Positions 1 to 9,456 are shown, counted from the stretch's first letter. The stretch: 64,000 nt of DNA from an uncultured Woeseiaceae bacterium (GCA_945787845.1 CALZJH010000009.1:99208-163207); one strand, 5' to 3'. The notes: generated from the letters alone by a model not told the origin. A program made the numbers and translations.

Positions 1-194
1 CCGAGGAAATGAGCGACGATCTTCATGACGCTCGCACGATGACCGAGGTTGGCACCAAGCTCGACCTGGCGCGTGCGTATGTCGACATGGGCGACCCGGC
101 GGGTGCGCGCAGCATCCTCGAGGAAGTTCTGGACGAGGGCGATGAAGGCCAGCGCCAGCAGGCGCAGCAGCTGCTCGATTCGCTGCCGAGTTAA
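1..194 (+). CDS. fimV: FimV/HubP C-terminal end (partial)
   Basis: The open frame enters from the left edge and stops at 194, so only about the last 63 codons are visible. They match the conserved C-terminal domain of FimV/HubP, the polar inner-membrane hub protein: an acidic stretch, then a TPR-like helix pair (KLDLARAYVDMGD, then RSILEEVLDEG) ending in QQLLDSLPS. The family normally has a periplasmic LysM part, a membrane segment and a cytoplasmic TPR tail; only the tail can be seen. fimV directly before truA is a common gammaproteobacterial order, which supports the call. Confidence 0.75.
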   Translation, partial: EEMSDDLHDARTMTEVGTKLDLARAYVDMGDPAGARSILEEVLDEGDEGQRQQAQQLLDSLPS

Positions 195-215
195 TTCACG
201 CCGGACGGACGGCTC

Positions 216-980
216 ATGCGCGTCGCGCTAGGTATTGAATACGACGGTACGTCGTACAACGGCTGGCAGCGGCAGAAGACCGGGCTCGGCGTGCAACAGC
301 GCGTCGAGGAAGCACTTGAGGTCGTCGCCAATCACCCTGTCGAAGTGGTTTGTGCTGGTCGCACAGACACGGGCGTACACGCGTCCGGCCAGGTCGTCCA
401 TTTCGATACCAGTAGCCAACGTAGCGAACGTGGCTGGTTACTCGGTGCAAATACCAACCTGCCGAACGACGTCAATGTGTCCTGGGTTGAGCCAGTCAGT
501 GACGATTTTCACGCACGTTTTTCGGCCGTATCGCGCAGCTATCGCTACCGGATCCTGAATCGACTGCAACGCTCGGCCCTGCATCGCCATCGCGCCTGGT
601 GGGTCTATGAACCGCTGAACGCGGAGTCCATGCATGCGGCGGCACAGCGCTTGCTGGGTGAACATGATTTCTCCGCGTTTCGAGCGGCCGGCTGCCAGGC
701 GTCGACTGCGATTCGCACGATCAGCGAAATCTCGGTGAGTCGCTCGGGTGACTGGCTGACGCTCGACGTCACGGCGAATGCATTTCTGCAGCACATGGTG
801 CGCAACATCACGGGCACGCTCGCCACGGTAGGGCTCGGCGAACAGGATGAGAGCTGGGTCACCGACGTGCTGGAGAGCCGCGATCGTAAGGCAGGCGGAA
901 TAGCGGCCCCGTCCCATGGCCTGACGCTGGTCGGCGTGGCGTATCCCGCGGGATTTGGCCTGCCTTTGGCTGGCTGTTAA
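216..980 (+). CDS. truA: tRNA pseudouridine(38-40) synthase TruA
   Basis: A 254-residue protein of normal TruA length. It converts uridines 38-40 of the tRNA anticodon arm to pseudouridine in the cytoplasm. The signature AGRTDTGVHA holds the catalytic aspartate at about residue 51, and QHMVRNITGTL lies in the second half of the fold as expected. It starts 21 bp after fimV and is followed by accD, the usual gammaproteobacterial order. Confidence 0.97.
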   Translation: MRVALGIEYDGTSYNGWQRQKTGLGVQQRVEEALEVVANHPVEVVCAGRTDTGVHASGQVVHFDTSSQRSERGWLLGANTNLPNDVNVSWVEPVSDDFHARFSAVSRSYRYRILNRLQRSALHRHRAWWVYEPLNAESMHAAAQRLLGEHDFSAFRAAGCQASTAIRTISEISVSRSGDWLTLDVTANAFLQHMVRNITGTLATVGLGEQDESWVTDVLESRDRKAGGIAAPSHGLTLVGVAYPAGFGLPLAGC

Positions 981-1005
981 CTGTTGATACGGCTATGATT
1001 CTCCA

Positions 1006-1875
1006 ATGAGCTGGTTAGAGAAATTGATGCCTTCGCGCATCAGTACCGAGAAACGCGGCAAGTCCGTGCCGGAGGGCGTCTGGATCAAATGCCCCGCGTG
1101 CGACGCGCAGCTGTACCGGAATGAACTCGAGCGTAACCTGCATGTGTGTCCGAAATGCAATTTCCACATGCGCATCGGCGCCCGCAAACGGCTCGGTTTC
1201 TTCCTCGACCCGGATTCGCAGCAGGAGTTGTCAGGCCAGCTTGAGCCTGAAGACCCGCTCAAATTCCGGGACAGCAAACGCTACCGCGATCGGCTCATCC
1301 AGGCGCAGAAGAAGACGGGTGAGAAAGACGCCCTGGTATCTGTAGCAGGCACGCTGTTTAGTCGGCCGATTGTCGCTTGCGCCTTCGAATTCGGGTTTAT
1401 GGGCGGCTCCATGGGATCCGTTGTGGGTGAGCGATTCGCCCGCGCGGCGAATTACGCTGCGGATAACAACATGCCGCTTGTCTGCTTCGCGGCGAGCGGC
1501 GGCGCACGAATGCAGGAAGCCTTGTTTTCCCTGCTGCAAATGGCGAAGACCGCGGCTGCGCTCGCGAACCTGGGTTCCCGGGGTATTCCTTACGTATCCG
1601 TGCTGACTGATCCGACCACGGGTGGCGTCTCTGCGAGCCTCGCCATGCTGGGCGACGTCAATATCGGCGAGCCCGGTGCGCTTATCGGTTTCGCCGGCCC
1701 GCGCGTCATCGAGCAAACCGTTCGCGAACGTCTGCCCGAGGGTTTCCAGCGCAGTGAGTTCCTGCTCGACCACGGGGCGATCGACATGATTCTGGATCGT
1801 CGCAAGATGCGCGAAGAAATAGCCGACCTGCTGGCGAAATTTAGCGGCCAGCCAAGCCCCGTTTCTGCTTCCTGA
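1006..1875 (+). CDS. accD: Acetyl-CoA carboxylase carboxyltransferase subunit beta
   Basis: A 289-residue beta subunit of the carboxyltransferase half of acetyl-CoA carboxylase; with AccA it moves the carboxyl group from biotin to acetyl-CoA in the first step of fatty acid synthesis. The N-terminal four-cysteine zinc finger is at residues 29, 32, 48 and 51. The crotonase-type core follows with [12 protein letters not shown] and [10 protein letters not shown]. Twelve bases separate it from folC, so the genes are probably co-transcribed. Confidence 0.97.
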   Translation: MSWLEKLMPSRISTEKRGKSVPEGVWIKCPACDAQLYRNELERNLHVCPKCNFHMRIGARKRLGFFLDPDSQQELSGQLEPEDPLKFRDSKRYRDRLIQAQKKTGEKDALVSVAGTLFSRPIVACAFEFGFMGGSMGSVVGERFARAANYAADNNMPLVCFAASGGARMQEALFSLLQMAKTAAALANLGSRGIPYVSVLTDPTTGGVSASLAMLGDVNIGEPGALIGFAGPRVIEQTVRERLPEGFQRSEFLLDHGAIDMILDRRKMREEIADLLAKFSGQPSPVSAS

Positions 1876-1886
1876 TCATCAGATCA

Positions 1887-3155
1887 GTGGTGCGAGGTCC
1901 TAGCGTGTTGCCCGCCGGTGCGCCACTCTCCGACTGGCTGACGTGGCTCGAAACACTTTCGCCAACCGAAATCGACCTCGGGCTGGACCGTGTACACGAC
2001 GTGCTCGGACGCCTGTCTCTGCGGCAGCCTGCGCACGTCTTGTTGATCGCCGGCACCAACGGCAAGGGCTCGAGCGTTGCCATGACAGACGCGCTGTTGC
2101 GTGCAGCCGGACTGCGGGTCGGCGCCTACACCTCGCCCCACGTTTTCGATTACAACGAGCGCATTGCCGTCGATGGCCGGTTTGCAGGCGACGACGACAT
2201 TGTCGCCGCATTTGAAGCCGTTGAAGCGGTTCGAAATGACGTGCCGCTGACCTACTTTGAATACGGCACCCTCGCTGCTCTTGTCATGTTCGACAGGGCC
2301 GGGCTCGATGTGTGGGTGCTCGAGGTCGGTATGGGCGGGCGCCTGGATGCGACCAACGCGATCGAGCCGACTGCTGCGCTGATTACTAACGTGGCGCTGG
2401 ATCATTGCGACTGGTTGGGTGAGGACGTCGAAACCATTGCCGCGGAAAAAGCCGGGGTGATGCGTCCAGGCATCCCCATTGTCTACGGCGGCAAGCCGGT
2501 CCCCGCGGCGATTGTCAGTCGGGCGGCCGAGATCGGTGCGACCCTGTTGTTGACGGATCGGGATTTTGCGCTTGACGGCGTGCCACAGCCGGGGCTTGCC
2601 GGTGACTTCCAGGTCGGCAATGCGGCGGCTGTTCTCGCCTTGCTGAAGGCATCCGGAATCGACGCGGCCGTGGATCCTGTCCTGGTCCGGCGCGTGTTGC
2701 CCGCGGTGCGCCTGACCGGCCGCAGCCAGCGCGTGGAACACGACGGCGTTGAATGGCTGCTGGATGTCGCACATAACCCGGCGGCAGCGCAGGCATTGGC
2801 GAATCTGCTCAACGCCGAAACATGCGACGGCACGACGACTGCCCTGGTCGGCTTCCTGGATGACAAGGATGTCGAGGGGGTCGCACAGGCCCTGAACGCT
2901 CACGTTGACCGCTGGATATGCGTGGCGGCGGACAGTCACCGGGCAATTGCGCCGGCTGAGCTCGGCCGGCGCATCGCGAACGCCTGCAACAGGCCCTGCC
3001 TGATCGCCGAATCGCTGGAGTCGGCCATCGAATCGGCGCGGCGCGACGCCCAAATAAATGACAGAATACTCGTCACGGGATCCTTCTACCTGGTGGGTCC
3101 CGTGCTGGAGCGGCTAGGCGCTGACACTGGGTTATACTCGCGACCCCGACCATGA
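1887..3155 (+). CDS. folC: Bifunctional folylpolyglutamate/dihydrofolate synthase
   Basis: A 422-residue Mur-ligase-family enzyme that makes dihydrofolate from dihydropteroate and glutamate and extends folate with glutamates. The ATP-binding loop AGTNGKGSS is at residues 55-63; VLEVGMGGRLDATN and LDVAHNPAA are further family motifs. The start is GTG at 1887. Its last bases overlap the ATG of the next gene (ATGA), implying translational coupling. Folate synthesis is also relevant to the THF-dependent corrinoid operon at 17.5 kb, though no link is shown. Confidence 0.95.
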   Translation: MVRGPSVLPAGAPLSDWLTWLETLSPTEIDLGLDRVHDVLGRLSLRQPAHVLLIAGTNGKGSSVAMTDALLRAAGLRVGAYTSPHVFDYNERIAVDGRFAGDDDIVAAFEAVEAVRNDVPLTYFEYGTLAALVMFDRAGLDVWVLEVGMGGRLDATNAIEPTAALITNVALDHCDWLGEDVETIAAEKAGVMRPGIPIVYGGKPVPAAIVSRAAEIGATLLLTDRDFALDGVPQPGLAGDFQVGNAAAVLALLKASGIDAAVDPVLVRRVLPAVRLTGRSQRVEHDGVEWLLDVAHNPAAAQALANLLNAETCDGTTTALVGFLDDKDVEGVAQALNAHVDRWICVAADSHRAIAPAELGRRIANACNRPCLIAESLESAIESARRDAQINDRILVTGSFYLVGPVLERLGADTGLYSRPRP

Positions 3156-3751
3156 TGGAACGAGCTTTGAAAGAACGAATTATCGGCGCTGCGGTGCTAG
3201 TTATCTTCGCAGTACTTGTCGTACCTATATTTCTCGACGGCCCCCCGGCGGACGGGGAGGTGGTCACAGAGCGCGTCTTGCTGCCGGGCCAGGAGGATCA
3301 GAAGACCCAGACCGTGGTTCTGGAGCGCGATCGTGAGGACCCTGTACCGACCGCGGCGGCTCCGAACCCCGAGAAGCAGGAGCGGGTCGTCGAAGAGCCG
3401 GTCCGCGCAGAGCCCCAGCCGGCGGTCGCCCGGCAGGTTGAGCCCAAAGAGGCGCCGGCCCGGTCTGAGCCTGAGCCTGAGTCCGAACCCGCGACCACGC
3501 CGGCCGCCACGTCCACAACGGGCATGTGGGCCGTGCAGCTGGGCAGCTTTTCCAACAAGGAAAACGCCGAAAAACTGGCCGCCGACCTGCGTAAACAGGG
3601 ATACGCGGCGTTCCTGAGCCAGCTGACGACCGAGAAGGGACTGTTGCATCGTGTGCGCATCGGACCACAAAAGGATCGTGCGAGTGCCGAGGCCATGGCC
3701 GGTCGCCTGGCGAAGGTTGGACACAAGGGGCAGGTTGTACCGCACCCATGA
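3152..3751 (+). CDS. dedD: SPOR-domain cell-division protein, DedD-like
   Basis: A 199-residue protein with the DedD layout: one N-terminal membrane segment (about residues 11-30, IGAAVLVIFAVLVVPIFL), a Pro/Glu/Arg-rich periplasmic linker (about 45-122) and a C-terminal SPOR domain (about 124-198) starting MWAVQLGSFSNKENA. SPOR domains bind glycan strands stripped of stem peptides at the septum. The start overlaps the folC stop by four bases. DedD between FolC and CvpA is the usual gammaproteobacterial arrangement. Confidence 0.88.
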   Translation: MMERALKERIIGAAVLVIFAVLVVPIFLDGPPADGEVVTERVLLPGQEDQKTQTVVLERDREDPVPTAAAPNPEKQERVVEEPVRAEPQPAVARQVEPKEAPARSEPEPESEPATTPAATSTTGMWAVQLGSFSNKENAEKLAADLRKQGYAAFLSQLTTEKGLLHRVRIGPQKDRASAEAMAGRLAKVGHKGQVVPHP

Positions 3752-3805
3752 TATTATCGCGATCCGTTTTGACCCCAAGCGTGCCGACCTGAGACGACAT
3801 CTCCG

Positions 3806-4336
3806 ATGCCGATCATCGACATACTCATCATTGTAGCCGTTGCGATATCCATCATCGTGGGCATTTTCCGCGGCCTCGTTAAGGAGGCAATCTCGATCGG
3901 CGCTTTGTTCTTCGCGATCTGGGCGGCGCTGTATTTCGGGCCGTCGGTCGGCAATGTGTCGGAGAGCTGGCTAAGTTCAGAGGAACTGCAGATGTGGTTC
4001 GGCCGGATCCTGGTATTTGGCGTGATCCTGGCGCTGGGCGGCCTGCTGGGCTGGGGTATATCAAAACTCGTGCGCCTGTCCGTCTTGAGCGGCATGGACC
4101 GCTTCCTTGGCTCCCTGTTCGGCGCATTGCGCGGTATCCTGCTCGTGGCCGTATTCATTATTGGTGGCCAGTTCGCGGGCTTCGACAATGACGAGTGGTG
4201 GGAAAAATCTCGCCTGATCTCGCACTTCGAGGTCGTGGCGGAGTGGATCAAGGTCATGGCCCCGCAGGGCCTTGACCTCATTACTCCTGACGAGGCAGCG
4301 AAGTCCCTGCCCGTCGATGTACCGTTAGAGCTCTGA
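3806..4336 (+). CDS. cvpA: CvpA family inner-membrane protein
   Basis: A 176-residue membrane protein with about four hydrophobic segments, beginning MPIIDILIIVAVAISIIVG and continuing into FRGLVKEA, the family signature. CvpA is needed for colicin V production and for envelope integrity in enterobacteria; its molecular activity is unclear. It lies 15 bp before purF, the same pair as in E. coli, and is probably co-transcribed with it. Confidence 0.92.
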   Translation: MPIIDILIIVAVAISIIVGIFRGLVKEAISIGALFFAIWAALYFGPSVGNVSESWLSSEELQMWFGRILVFGVILALGGLLGWGISKLVRLSVLSGMDRFLGSLFGALRGILLVAVFIIGGQFAGFDNDEWWEKSRLISHFEVVAEWIKVMAPQGLDLITPDEAAKSLPVDVPLEL

Positions 4337-4351
4337 GAGAGAATCTGATTT

Positions 4352-5863
4352 ATGTGTGGCGTCGTAGGCATTGTTAGTACGCAACCGGTTAACCAGGCAC
4401 TCTATAACGCGTTAACCGTCCTGCAGCACCGTGGCCAGGACGCGGCTGGCATTGTGACCTGGGGCGAGGAACATGGCCTGAAACAGCGCAAGGGCAATGG
4501 CCTCGTTCGCGACGTGTTCCGCAGCCGCCACATGATGCGCCTGAAAGGAAACGTGGGTATCGGGCACGTTCGCTACCCGACTGCCGGTGGCTCGAAGTCG
4601 TCCGAGGCACAGCCGTTCTACGTGAACTCACCGTACGGCATTTGCCTCGCGCACAACGGCAATCTAACCAACTACGACGAGCTCGCCGAATTGCTGATAC
4701 GAGACGATCGCCGGCACCTGGCGACCAACTCCGATTCCGAGGTGCTGCTCAACGTATTCGCGCACGAACTGCAGACACGCCTCAACGGCCGGCCCACGGC
4801 CGAGAATGTTTTCGATGCGGTCGAAGCGGTTCACCGGCGTTGCAGCGGCGGCTATGCGGTCGTCGCCATGATCATCGGCTTCGGCATCGTCGCGTTTCGT
4901 GATCCGAACGGGATTCGGCCGCTGGTGCTCGGTGAGCGCAAGGGCGACGGCTCCTCGGACTATATGGTCGCATCGGAAAGCGTTGCGCTCGATGCGCTGC
5001 AGTTCAAGCGGGTTCGCGATCTTCGGCCTGGTGAATGCCTGTATATCCGCAATGACGGCGTCCTCAACTCGCGAGACTTTCCCGGGGACGTGAAGCACAC
5101 GCCCTGCATTTTCGAATACGTCTATTTCGCGCGACCCGATTCGATAATCGATGATCTGTCGGTCTACAAGACGCGCCTGCGCATGGGCGAGCAGCTGGCA
5201 GGCAAAGTCGTGCGCGATTTCCCGGATCACGACATCGACGTTGTGATTCCGATTCCCGACACGAGCAGCACGTCCGCGCTGCAGGTGGCCTACCATCTCG
5301 GCGTCAAGTATCGGGAAGGCTTCATAAAAAACCGCTATATCGGCAGGACCTTCATCATGCCCGGCCAGGCGGAGCGCATGCAGTCCGTGCGTCGCAAGCT
5401 GAACGCAATTGACCTTGAGTTCCGTGGCAAGAACGTCTTGCTGGTCGACGATTCGATTGTGCGCGGCACTACCTCACAGCAGATCATCAAGCTCGCCCGG
5501 GAAGCGGGCGCCAGGAAAGTGTACTTCGCGTCGGCCGCGCCACCCGTGCGCTACCCGAATGTCTACGGCATCGACATGCCGGCGGCGTCGGAGCTGGTTG
5601 CGAACGGGCGTGAGGTTGAGGAAATCGAGAAGCTGATTGGCGCAGATCGCCTGATTTACCAGGATTTGAACGGCCTGATTCGAGCGGTCCGTCACGGCAA
5701 CTCCGCGATTACGGAGTTTGATACATCGTGTTTTTCGGGCGAGTACGTTACGGGCGAAGTCACGCCGGAGTACCTCGATGATCTCGAGTTGCGCCGCAAT
5801 GACGCCGCCAAGCGAAAGCGCTCGAAGAAATCTTCGTCGAACGCCAAGGTGGTTTCCTTGTAG
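4352..5863 (+). CDS. purF: Amidophosphoribosyltransferase PurF
   Basis: A 503-residue enzyme for the first committed step of purine synthesis, from PRPP and glutamine to phosphoribosylamine. Cys2 of MCGVVGIV is the N-terminal nucleophile of the glutaminase domain; [11 protein letters not shown] and HVRYPTAG follow. The PRPP-binding loop [14 protein letters not shown] is near residues 361-375. Length matches E. coli PurF (505). A half REP-like repeat follows directly. Confidence 0.97.
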   Translation: MCGVVGIVSTQPVNQALYNALTVLQHRGQDAAGIVTWGEEHGLKQRKGNGLVRDVFRSRHMMRLKGNVGIGHVRYPTAGGSKSSEAQPFYVNSPYGICLAHNGNLTNYDELAELLIRDDRRHLATNSDSEVLLNVFAHELQTRLNGRPTAENVFDAVEAVHRRCSGGYAVVAMIIGFGIVAFRDPNGIRPLVLGERKGDGSSDYMVASESVALDALQFKRVRDLRPGECLYIRNDGVLNSRDFPGDVKHTPCIFEYVYFARPDSIIDDLSVYKTRLRMGEQLAGKVVRDFPDHDIDVVIPIPDTSSTSALQVAYHLGVKYREGFIKNRYIGRTFIMPGQAERMQSVRRKLNAIDLEFRGKNVLLVDDSIVRGTTSQQIIKLAREAGARKVYFASAAPPVRYPNVYGIDMPAASELVANGREVEEIEKLIGADRLIYQDLNGLIRAVRHGNSAITEFDTSCFSGEYVTGEVTPEYLDDLELRRNDAAKRKRSKKSSSNAKVVSL

Positions 5864-5872
5864 CGTGCCCTT

Positions 5873-5910
5873 GTAGGAGTCCGCTCCGGCGCGAGACAAT
5901 CTCACTCCTA
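5873..5910. repeat. REP-like repeat half with short inverted ends
   Basis: GTAGGAGTCCGCTCCGGCGC begins at 5873 and resembles the GTAGGAGC..GC-rich REP repeats found between genes in pseudomonads and relatives. The 7-base ends TAGGAGT (5874-5880) and ACTCCTA (5904-5910) are inverted, so the element can form a hairpin. The final A of the right arm is the first base of the next gene's ATG. A better-preserved inverted pair of the same family lies at 38309-38385. Confidence 0.5.
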
Positions 5911-7115
5911 TGAGTATCAAGGTCATGATCATTGATGAGCAGGCGGACTTCCGCAGCCTGCTCATGCACCACGTCACCACGAACTGGCCCGACGCGATCA
6001 TTTCCGCGTATGACCCGGTGGCAGCCGGCCATCTCCCCGACGAGTTCTCGGGTGCCGGAAACGATCTGATTCTCCTGGGCAGTCGCCACGGTGACCGGGA
6101 CGGCGTCGATGTTCTGCGGCGCTTCCAGAGCCGGGAGAATTTTCCGCCGATCGTCTACTTCGGAACCGAAGACGATGAGAAAGAGGCGCACGCGCTGCGC
6201 CCCGACGCGCATTTCATACGCGACTACATCAACCATGATTCCCTGGTTGTGGGTCTCAGCGATGTGCTCCTCGCGCGGCAGCGCGTGGCATCGACGAAGT
6301 CACTGTTCACGGGTGACATGCGGACCGGTATTCATCCCTTGATCAAGGGCTATCGCTTCATGCGCAAGCTCGGTTCGACCGAGCATTCCGGCGTGTATCT
6401 CGCCGAACGCGAGTCGACGCATTTGCAGGTCGTGCTCAAGGTCCTGAGGCAGATGCCGGGCGGCTCTAACAGTATCGGCGCGTTCGATCGCTTCCTGCAG
6501 GAGTACGAGACGATCGCGGCCATGGACCACCCGAATATCGTTCGCATTTACGATCTGGGTGTCGGCGACGATCACGCACACATCGCCATGGAATACCTGG
6601 ACGGCGGCGCCCTGCGTGTGAAGATAGAGAACGGTATTCCTGAGCGAGCGGCCGTGCAGTACCTGCGGCAGATTGCCAGCGCGCTGTCTGCCGTGCACGC
6701 CAAGGGCGTTCTCCACCGTGACCTGAAGCCGGGCAATATCATGTTGCGCAAGGATGGCTCTGTTGCGCTGATCGACTTCGGCCTTGCCAAGACGGCGAAA
6801 CTCGAGAGCGAGATTACGGACAAGGGCGAAATATTCGGCACGCCGTACTACATGAGTCCGGAACAGGGTCATGGCAACTCCGTGGATGAGCGTAGCGACA
6901 TCTACAGTCTGGGTGTCATCTTTTACGAGATGCTTACGGGTCAGAAGCCGTTCAAGGCAGACACGGCGATGGGCATCATCTACCTGCACGGCAACGCGCC
7001 AATTCCCTTGTTGCCCCCTCGATTTGCCGCCTACCAGGCCCTGTTGAACATGATGCTGGCCAAGGCGCCCGACGATCGCCTGCAGAGTGCGGCAGAGGTC
7101 GAAGAATGGCTGTAG
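5910..7115 (+). CDS. Degenerate receiver domain fused to Ser/Thr protein kinase
   Basis: A 401-residue soluble protein. Residues 1-120 have a receiver fold (VMIIDEQ; NDLILLGSRHG; VYFGTED), but the phospho-acceptor Asp expected after LILL is Gly and the usual Lys is probably Arg (HFIRDYI), so it probably cannot be phosphorylated normally. Residues 147-400 are a Hanks-type kinase: catalytic loop HRDLKPGNIML near 269, IDFGLAK near 288 and activation segment GTPYYMSPEQ. The glycine loop is loose (LGSTEHSGVYL) and VLKVL carries the ATP-site Lys. No membrane segment or sensor domain is visible. The end overlaps miaE by 10 bases. No clear ribosome-binding site precedes 5910; ATG 5925 is an alternative start. 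Confidence 0.85.
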   Translation: MSIKVMIIDEQADFRSLLMHHVTTNWPDAIISAYDPVAAGHLPDEFSGAGNDLILLGSRHGDRDGVDVLRRFQSRENFPPIVYFGTEDDEKEAHALRPDAHFIRDYINHDSLVVGLSDVLLARQRVASTKSLFTGDMRTGIHPLIKGYRFMRKLGSTEHSGVYLAERESTHLQVVLKVLRQMPGGSNSIGAFDRFLQEYETIAAMDHPNIVRIYDLGVGDDHAHIAMEYLDGGALRVKIENGIPERAAVQYLRQIASALSAVHAKGVLHRDLKPGNIMLRKDGSVALIDFGLAKTAKLESEITDKGEIFGTPYYMSPEQGHGNSVDERSDIYSLGVIFYEMLTGQKPFKADTAMGIIYLHGNAPIPLLPPRFAAYQALLNMMLAKAPDDRLQSAAEVEEWL

Positions 7116-7729
7116 ACAGCTTGGTACCGGCGAACATCGCCGCTTTTCTCGACACGGCGACGCCGGATGCCTGGCTCGACGAGGCGTGCGAGCAAATACC
7201 TGCGATGCTGCTCGACCACGCCAACTGCGAACTCAAAGCAGCATCGACGGCGCTTGGGTTTCTCTACCGCTACCCGGAGCGCACCGCGCTGGCCCAGCGT
7301 ATGTCGCGGCTGGCCCGTGAAGAACTGCGTCATTTCGAGCAGGTCCGGTCGATCATGGACGATATGAACATTCCCTTTGAACGCCTGTCGGCGTCACGCT
7401 ATGCGGGTGGGCTGCGCGAGGTCGTGCGTCACGATGAGCCGCACAAGCTGCTCGACCTGTTATTGATCGGGGCGCTGATCGAAGCACGTTCCTGCGAGCG
7501 ATTCGCGAAGATTGGACCGCGACTGCCCGAGAGGCTTGCCCGCTTTTATGGAGGGCTGCTCGCTTCGGAGGCAAGGCATTTCGAACACTACATCGCGTTC
7601 GCGAAGTCCGAGTGCGGGGTAGACGAGGCGGAGCTCGAAGCGCGGCTTGATGAACTCAAGGCGATAGAAGCGTCACTGATCACCGAACCCGACGACGAGT
7701 TTCGCTTTCACTCGGGTTTACCGCGGTAA
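7106..7729 (+). CDS. miaE: tRNA-(ms2io6A) hydroxylase MiaE
   Basis: A 207-residue di-iron protein that hydroxylates the isopentenyl side chain of ms2i6A37 in tRNAs reading UNN codons. Ferritin-like iron ligands are visible as E-L-R-H near residues 73-76 (REELRHFEQV) and E-A-R-H near 154-157 (SEARHFEHY). It overlaps the kinase gene upstream by 10 bases and the convergent lpxH by 12 bases, so it is probably expressed with the kinase. Confidence 0.92.
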   Translation: MAVDSLVPANIAAFLDTATPDAWLDEACEQIPAMLLDHANCELKAASTALGFLYRYPERTALAQRMSRLAREELRHFEQVRSIMDDMNIPFERLSASRYAGGLREVVRHDEPHKLLDLLLIGALIEARSCERFAKIGPRLPERLARFYGGLLASEARHFEHYIAFAKSECGVDEAELEARLDELKAIEASLITEPDDEFRFHSGLPR

Positions 7730-8440
7730 CTCTTCCAGCCGGGGGCCGTCCTCGTCCCACTCGACCATGCTGCCTTGCTCGTACCAGTCACCGAGGACGA
7801 TACGGTGCACGGGGCGGTCGTCCACGTGAAATGGATGCACGGCCGGCCGGTGAGTATGTCCGTGCAGAAGGATATCGGCACCGGAGTCTCGCAGGACCTG
7901 TTCGACAGCACCCTGGTTGACGTCCGCAATGTCGTCGGTCATCGACTCGCCGCGCGCGAGGCTCTGCTCGCGTGCCTGCACAGCGAAGGCGATGCGCTCT
8001 TCAAAGGTCTTGGACAACATCATCGCCTGCCAGTCCGGGTTGCGCGTCATCGCGCGCACCTGCTGATACTCGACGTCATCGGTACACAGCGCATCGCCAT
8101 GGCTCAGCAATAAGTTTTCGCCATGCAACTCGAGCGGGTGTGGGTCGTCAAGCAGGGTGACGCCAGCCTCTGCGGCAAACTGTTGGCCGATCATGAAGTC
8201 GCGATTGCCGTGCATGAAGAACACGGGCACGCCGCTGTCAGAAAGCTCACGAATAGCCGACCTCATTTGCGCGTAGTAGGGGTTGGGGTCGTCGTCTCCG
8301 ATCCAGGCTTCGAACAGGTCGCCGAGGATGTAGAGCGCATCTGCCGTGCGGGCCGGTCCGGCGAGGAACGCGAGAAACTGCTCGCCGATCTCGGGTCGGG
8401 CAGGCTCGAGGTGCAGATCGGAAATAAACAGTGTTGCCAT
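7718..8440 (-). CDS. lpxH: UDP-2,3-diacylglucosamine pyrophosphatase LpxH
   Basis: A 240-residue calcineurin-like phosphoesterase that cleaves UDP-2,3-diacylglucosamine to lipid X in lipid A synthesis, on the cytoplasmic side of the inner membrane. The metal-site motifs appear in order: ISDLHL, LGDLFEAWIGDD, HGNRDFMIG, SHGDALCTDD and HGHTHRP. It lies one base after the cyclophilin gene on the same strand (ppi-lpxH is also the E. coli order), so the two form an operon. Confidence 0.96.
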   Translation of the reverse strand: MATLFISDLHLEPARPEIGEQFLAFLAGPARTADALYILGDLFEAWIGDDDPNPYYAQMRSAIRELSDSGVPVFFMHGNRDFMIGQQFAAEAGVTLLDDPHPLELHGENLLLSHGDALCTDDVEYQQVRAMTRNPDWQAMMLSKTFEERIAFAVQAREQSLARGESMTDDIADVNQGAVEQVLRDSGADILLHGHTHRPAVHPFHVDDRPVHRIVLGDWYEQGSMVEWDEDGPRLEELPR

Positions 8441-8441
8441 G

Positions 8442-9107
8442 CTATTCAGCCTGGACGCGCGTCATGTTTTCGATAATAACGGGGATGATCGGGGCCGGGG
8501 CGCCGCCGGGTCCGTTCGGCTCGGTCTCGTAGGCGGCGATCAGGTCGACAACGTCCATGCCCTCTGTGACGTACCCGAACACCGTGTAACCCCAACGGCC
8601 CTGGGCAGGATGTTTGACGGGGTCGAGCATGGCTGTGTTCGGGTCCTCGGCCACATTGTTGACCACGTTGATATAGAACTGTGTGCCGGCGGAGTGCGGG
8701 TCGCCGGTACGCGCCATCGCGATCGTGGAGCGCAGGTTCGCCAGGCCGTTCCCCGATTCATTCGGCACTGTCTCGGCGGTCTCGCGCAACGCGAAGTCCT
8801 CGGTGTAGCCGCCGCCCTGGATCATGAAGCCGGGGATGATGCGGTGAAAAACGGTCCCGGCATAGAACCCTGAGTCCACGTTCTTGAGAAAGTGCGCAAC
8901 GGTCAGGGGGGCCGCTCGGCCATCGAGGCGAAGCGTGAAGTTGCCGGCCGACGTGGTCACTTCCACGAACGCGACCGCGGGTGCTCTCCCGGTCGTGACG
9001 AGTGCCGGTGGTGTCTCGGCCTGTTCGGCAGCCGGCGGGGGTGCCTGGTCGGCCGTACAGGCAGCCAGAATCATCACGAAAATCAGGGAAATGAGGCGTT
9101 TGGTCAT
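8442..9107 (-). CDS. Cyclophilin-type peptidyl-prolyl isomerase, lipoprotein form
   Basis: From ATG 9107 this is a 221-residue protein with a lipoprotein signal peptide (MTKRLISLIFVMILAAC, lipobox LAAC) and a Pro/Ala-rich linker before a cyclophilin domain. Domain motifs are VFHRIIPGFMIQGGG, AMARTGDPHSAGTQFYINV and VFGYVTEGMDVVD. It isomerises peptidyl-prolyl bonds, here probably tethered to a membrane on the periplasmic side. A longer in-frame start at 9257 would run into the tRNA-Pro gene and hide the signal peptide, so 9107 is preferred. It precedes lpxH by one base. Confidence 0.9.
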   Translation of the reverse strand: MTKRLISLIFVMILAACTADQAPPPAAEQAETPPALVTTGRAPAVAFVEVTTSAGNFTLRLDGRAAPLTVAHFLKNVDSGFYAGTVFHRIIPGFMIQGGGYTEDFALRETAETVPNESGNGLANLRSTIAMARTGDPHSAGTQFYINVVNNVAEDPNTAMLDPVKHPAQGRWGYTVFGYVTEGMDVVDLIAAYETEPNGPGGAPAPIIPVIIENMTRVQAE

Positions 9108-9164
9108 CGGGGAATTCCACGTCTGGGAAAGGCTGGAGAGAGGCAATATAACCGAGCCAAACCC

Positions 9165-9193
9165 TTGATTGCCAACCATCACGCCCGTATCAT
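9165..9193 (+). promoter_or_regulatory. Sigma70 promoter of the tRNA cluster
   Basis: TTGATT (9165-9170) and TATCAT (9188-9193) are separated by exactly 17 bases and followed by a C-rich stretch, the GC-rich discriminator typical of stringently controlled stable-RNA promoters. It lies 56 bases before tRNA-Pro and probably drives all four tRNAs. Confidence 0.65.
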
Positions 9194-9249
9194 CGCACCC
9201 CCGCGAAGCTCGGCCCCGGCCAAGCAACGCGTGGCGGAAAAACTGGTGT

Positions 9250-9326
9250 CGGGGCATGGCGCAGTCTGGTAGCGCATCTGCTTTGGGAGCAGAGGGTCGG
9301 GGGTTCGAATCCCTCTGCCCCGACCA
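9250..9326 (+). tRNA. tRNA-Pro (anticodon TGG)
   Basis: A 77-base gene with encoded CCA (9324-9326). The acceptor arms CGGGGCA and TGCCCCG pair fully. The anticodon arm CTGCT-TTGGGAG-CAG carries TGG, and the T arm has GGTTCGAATCC. It is first of a Pro-Arg-His-Lys array resembling the mixed tRNA clusters of other gammaproteobacteria. Confidence 0.96.
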
Positions 9327-9354
9327 GCCAGATTTCCGGTTAGACTTGAAATGT

Positions 9355-9431
9355 GCGCCCGTAGCTCAACCGGATAGAGCATCGGCCTTCTAAGCCGAGG
9401 GTTGCAGGTTCGAGTCCTGCCGGGCGCGCCA
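9355..9431 (+). tRNA. tRNA-Arg (anticodon TCT)
   Basis: A 77-base gene with encoded CCA. Acceptor GCGCCCG pairs with CGGGCGC. The anticodon arm TCGGC-CTTCTAA-GCCGA gives TCT, reading AGA and AGG. The T loop GGTTCGAGTCC is standard. Confidence 0.96.
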
Positions 9432-9456
9432 TTTGGCGTTACACTAGTTATACCGT

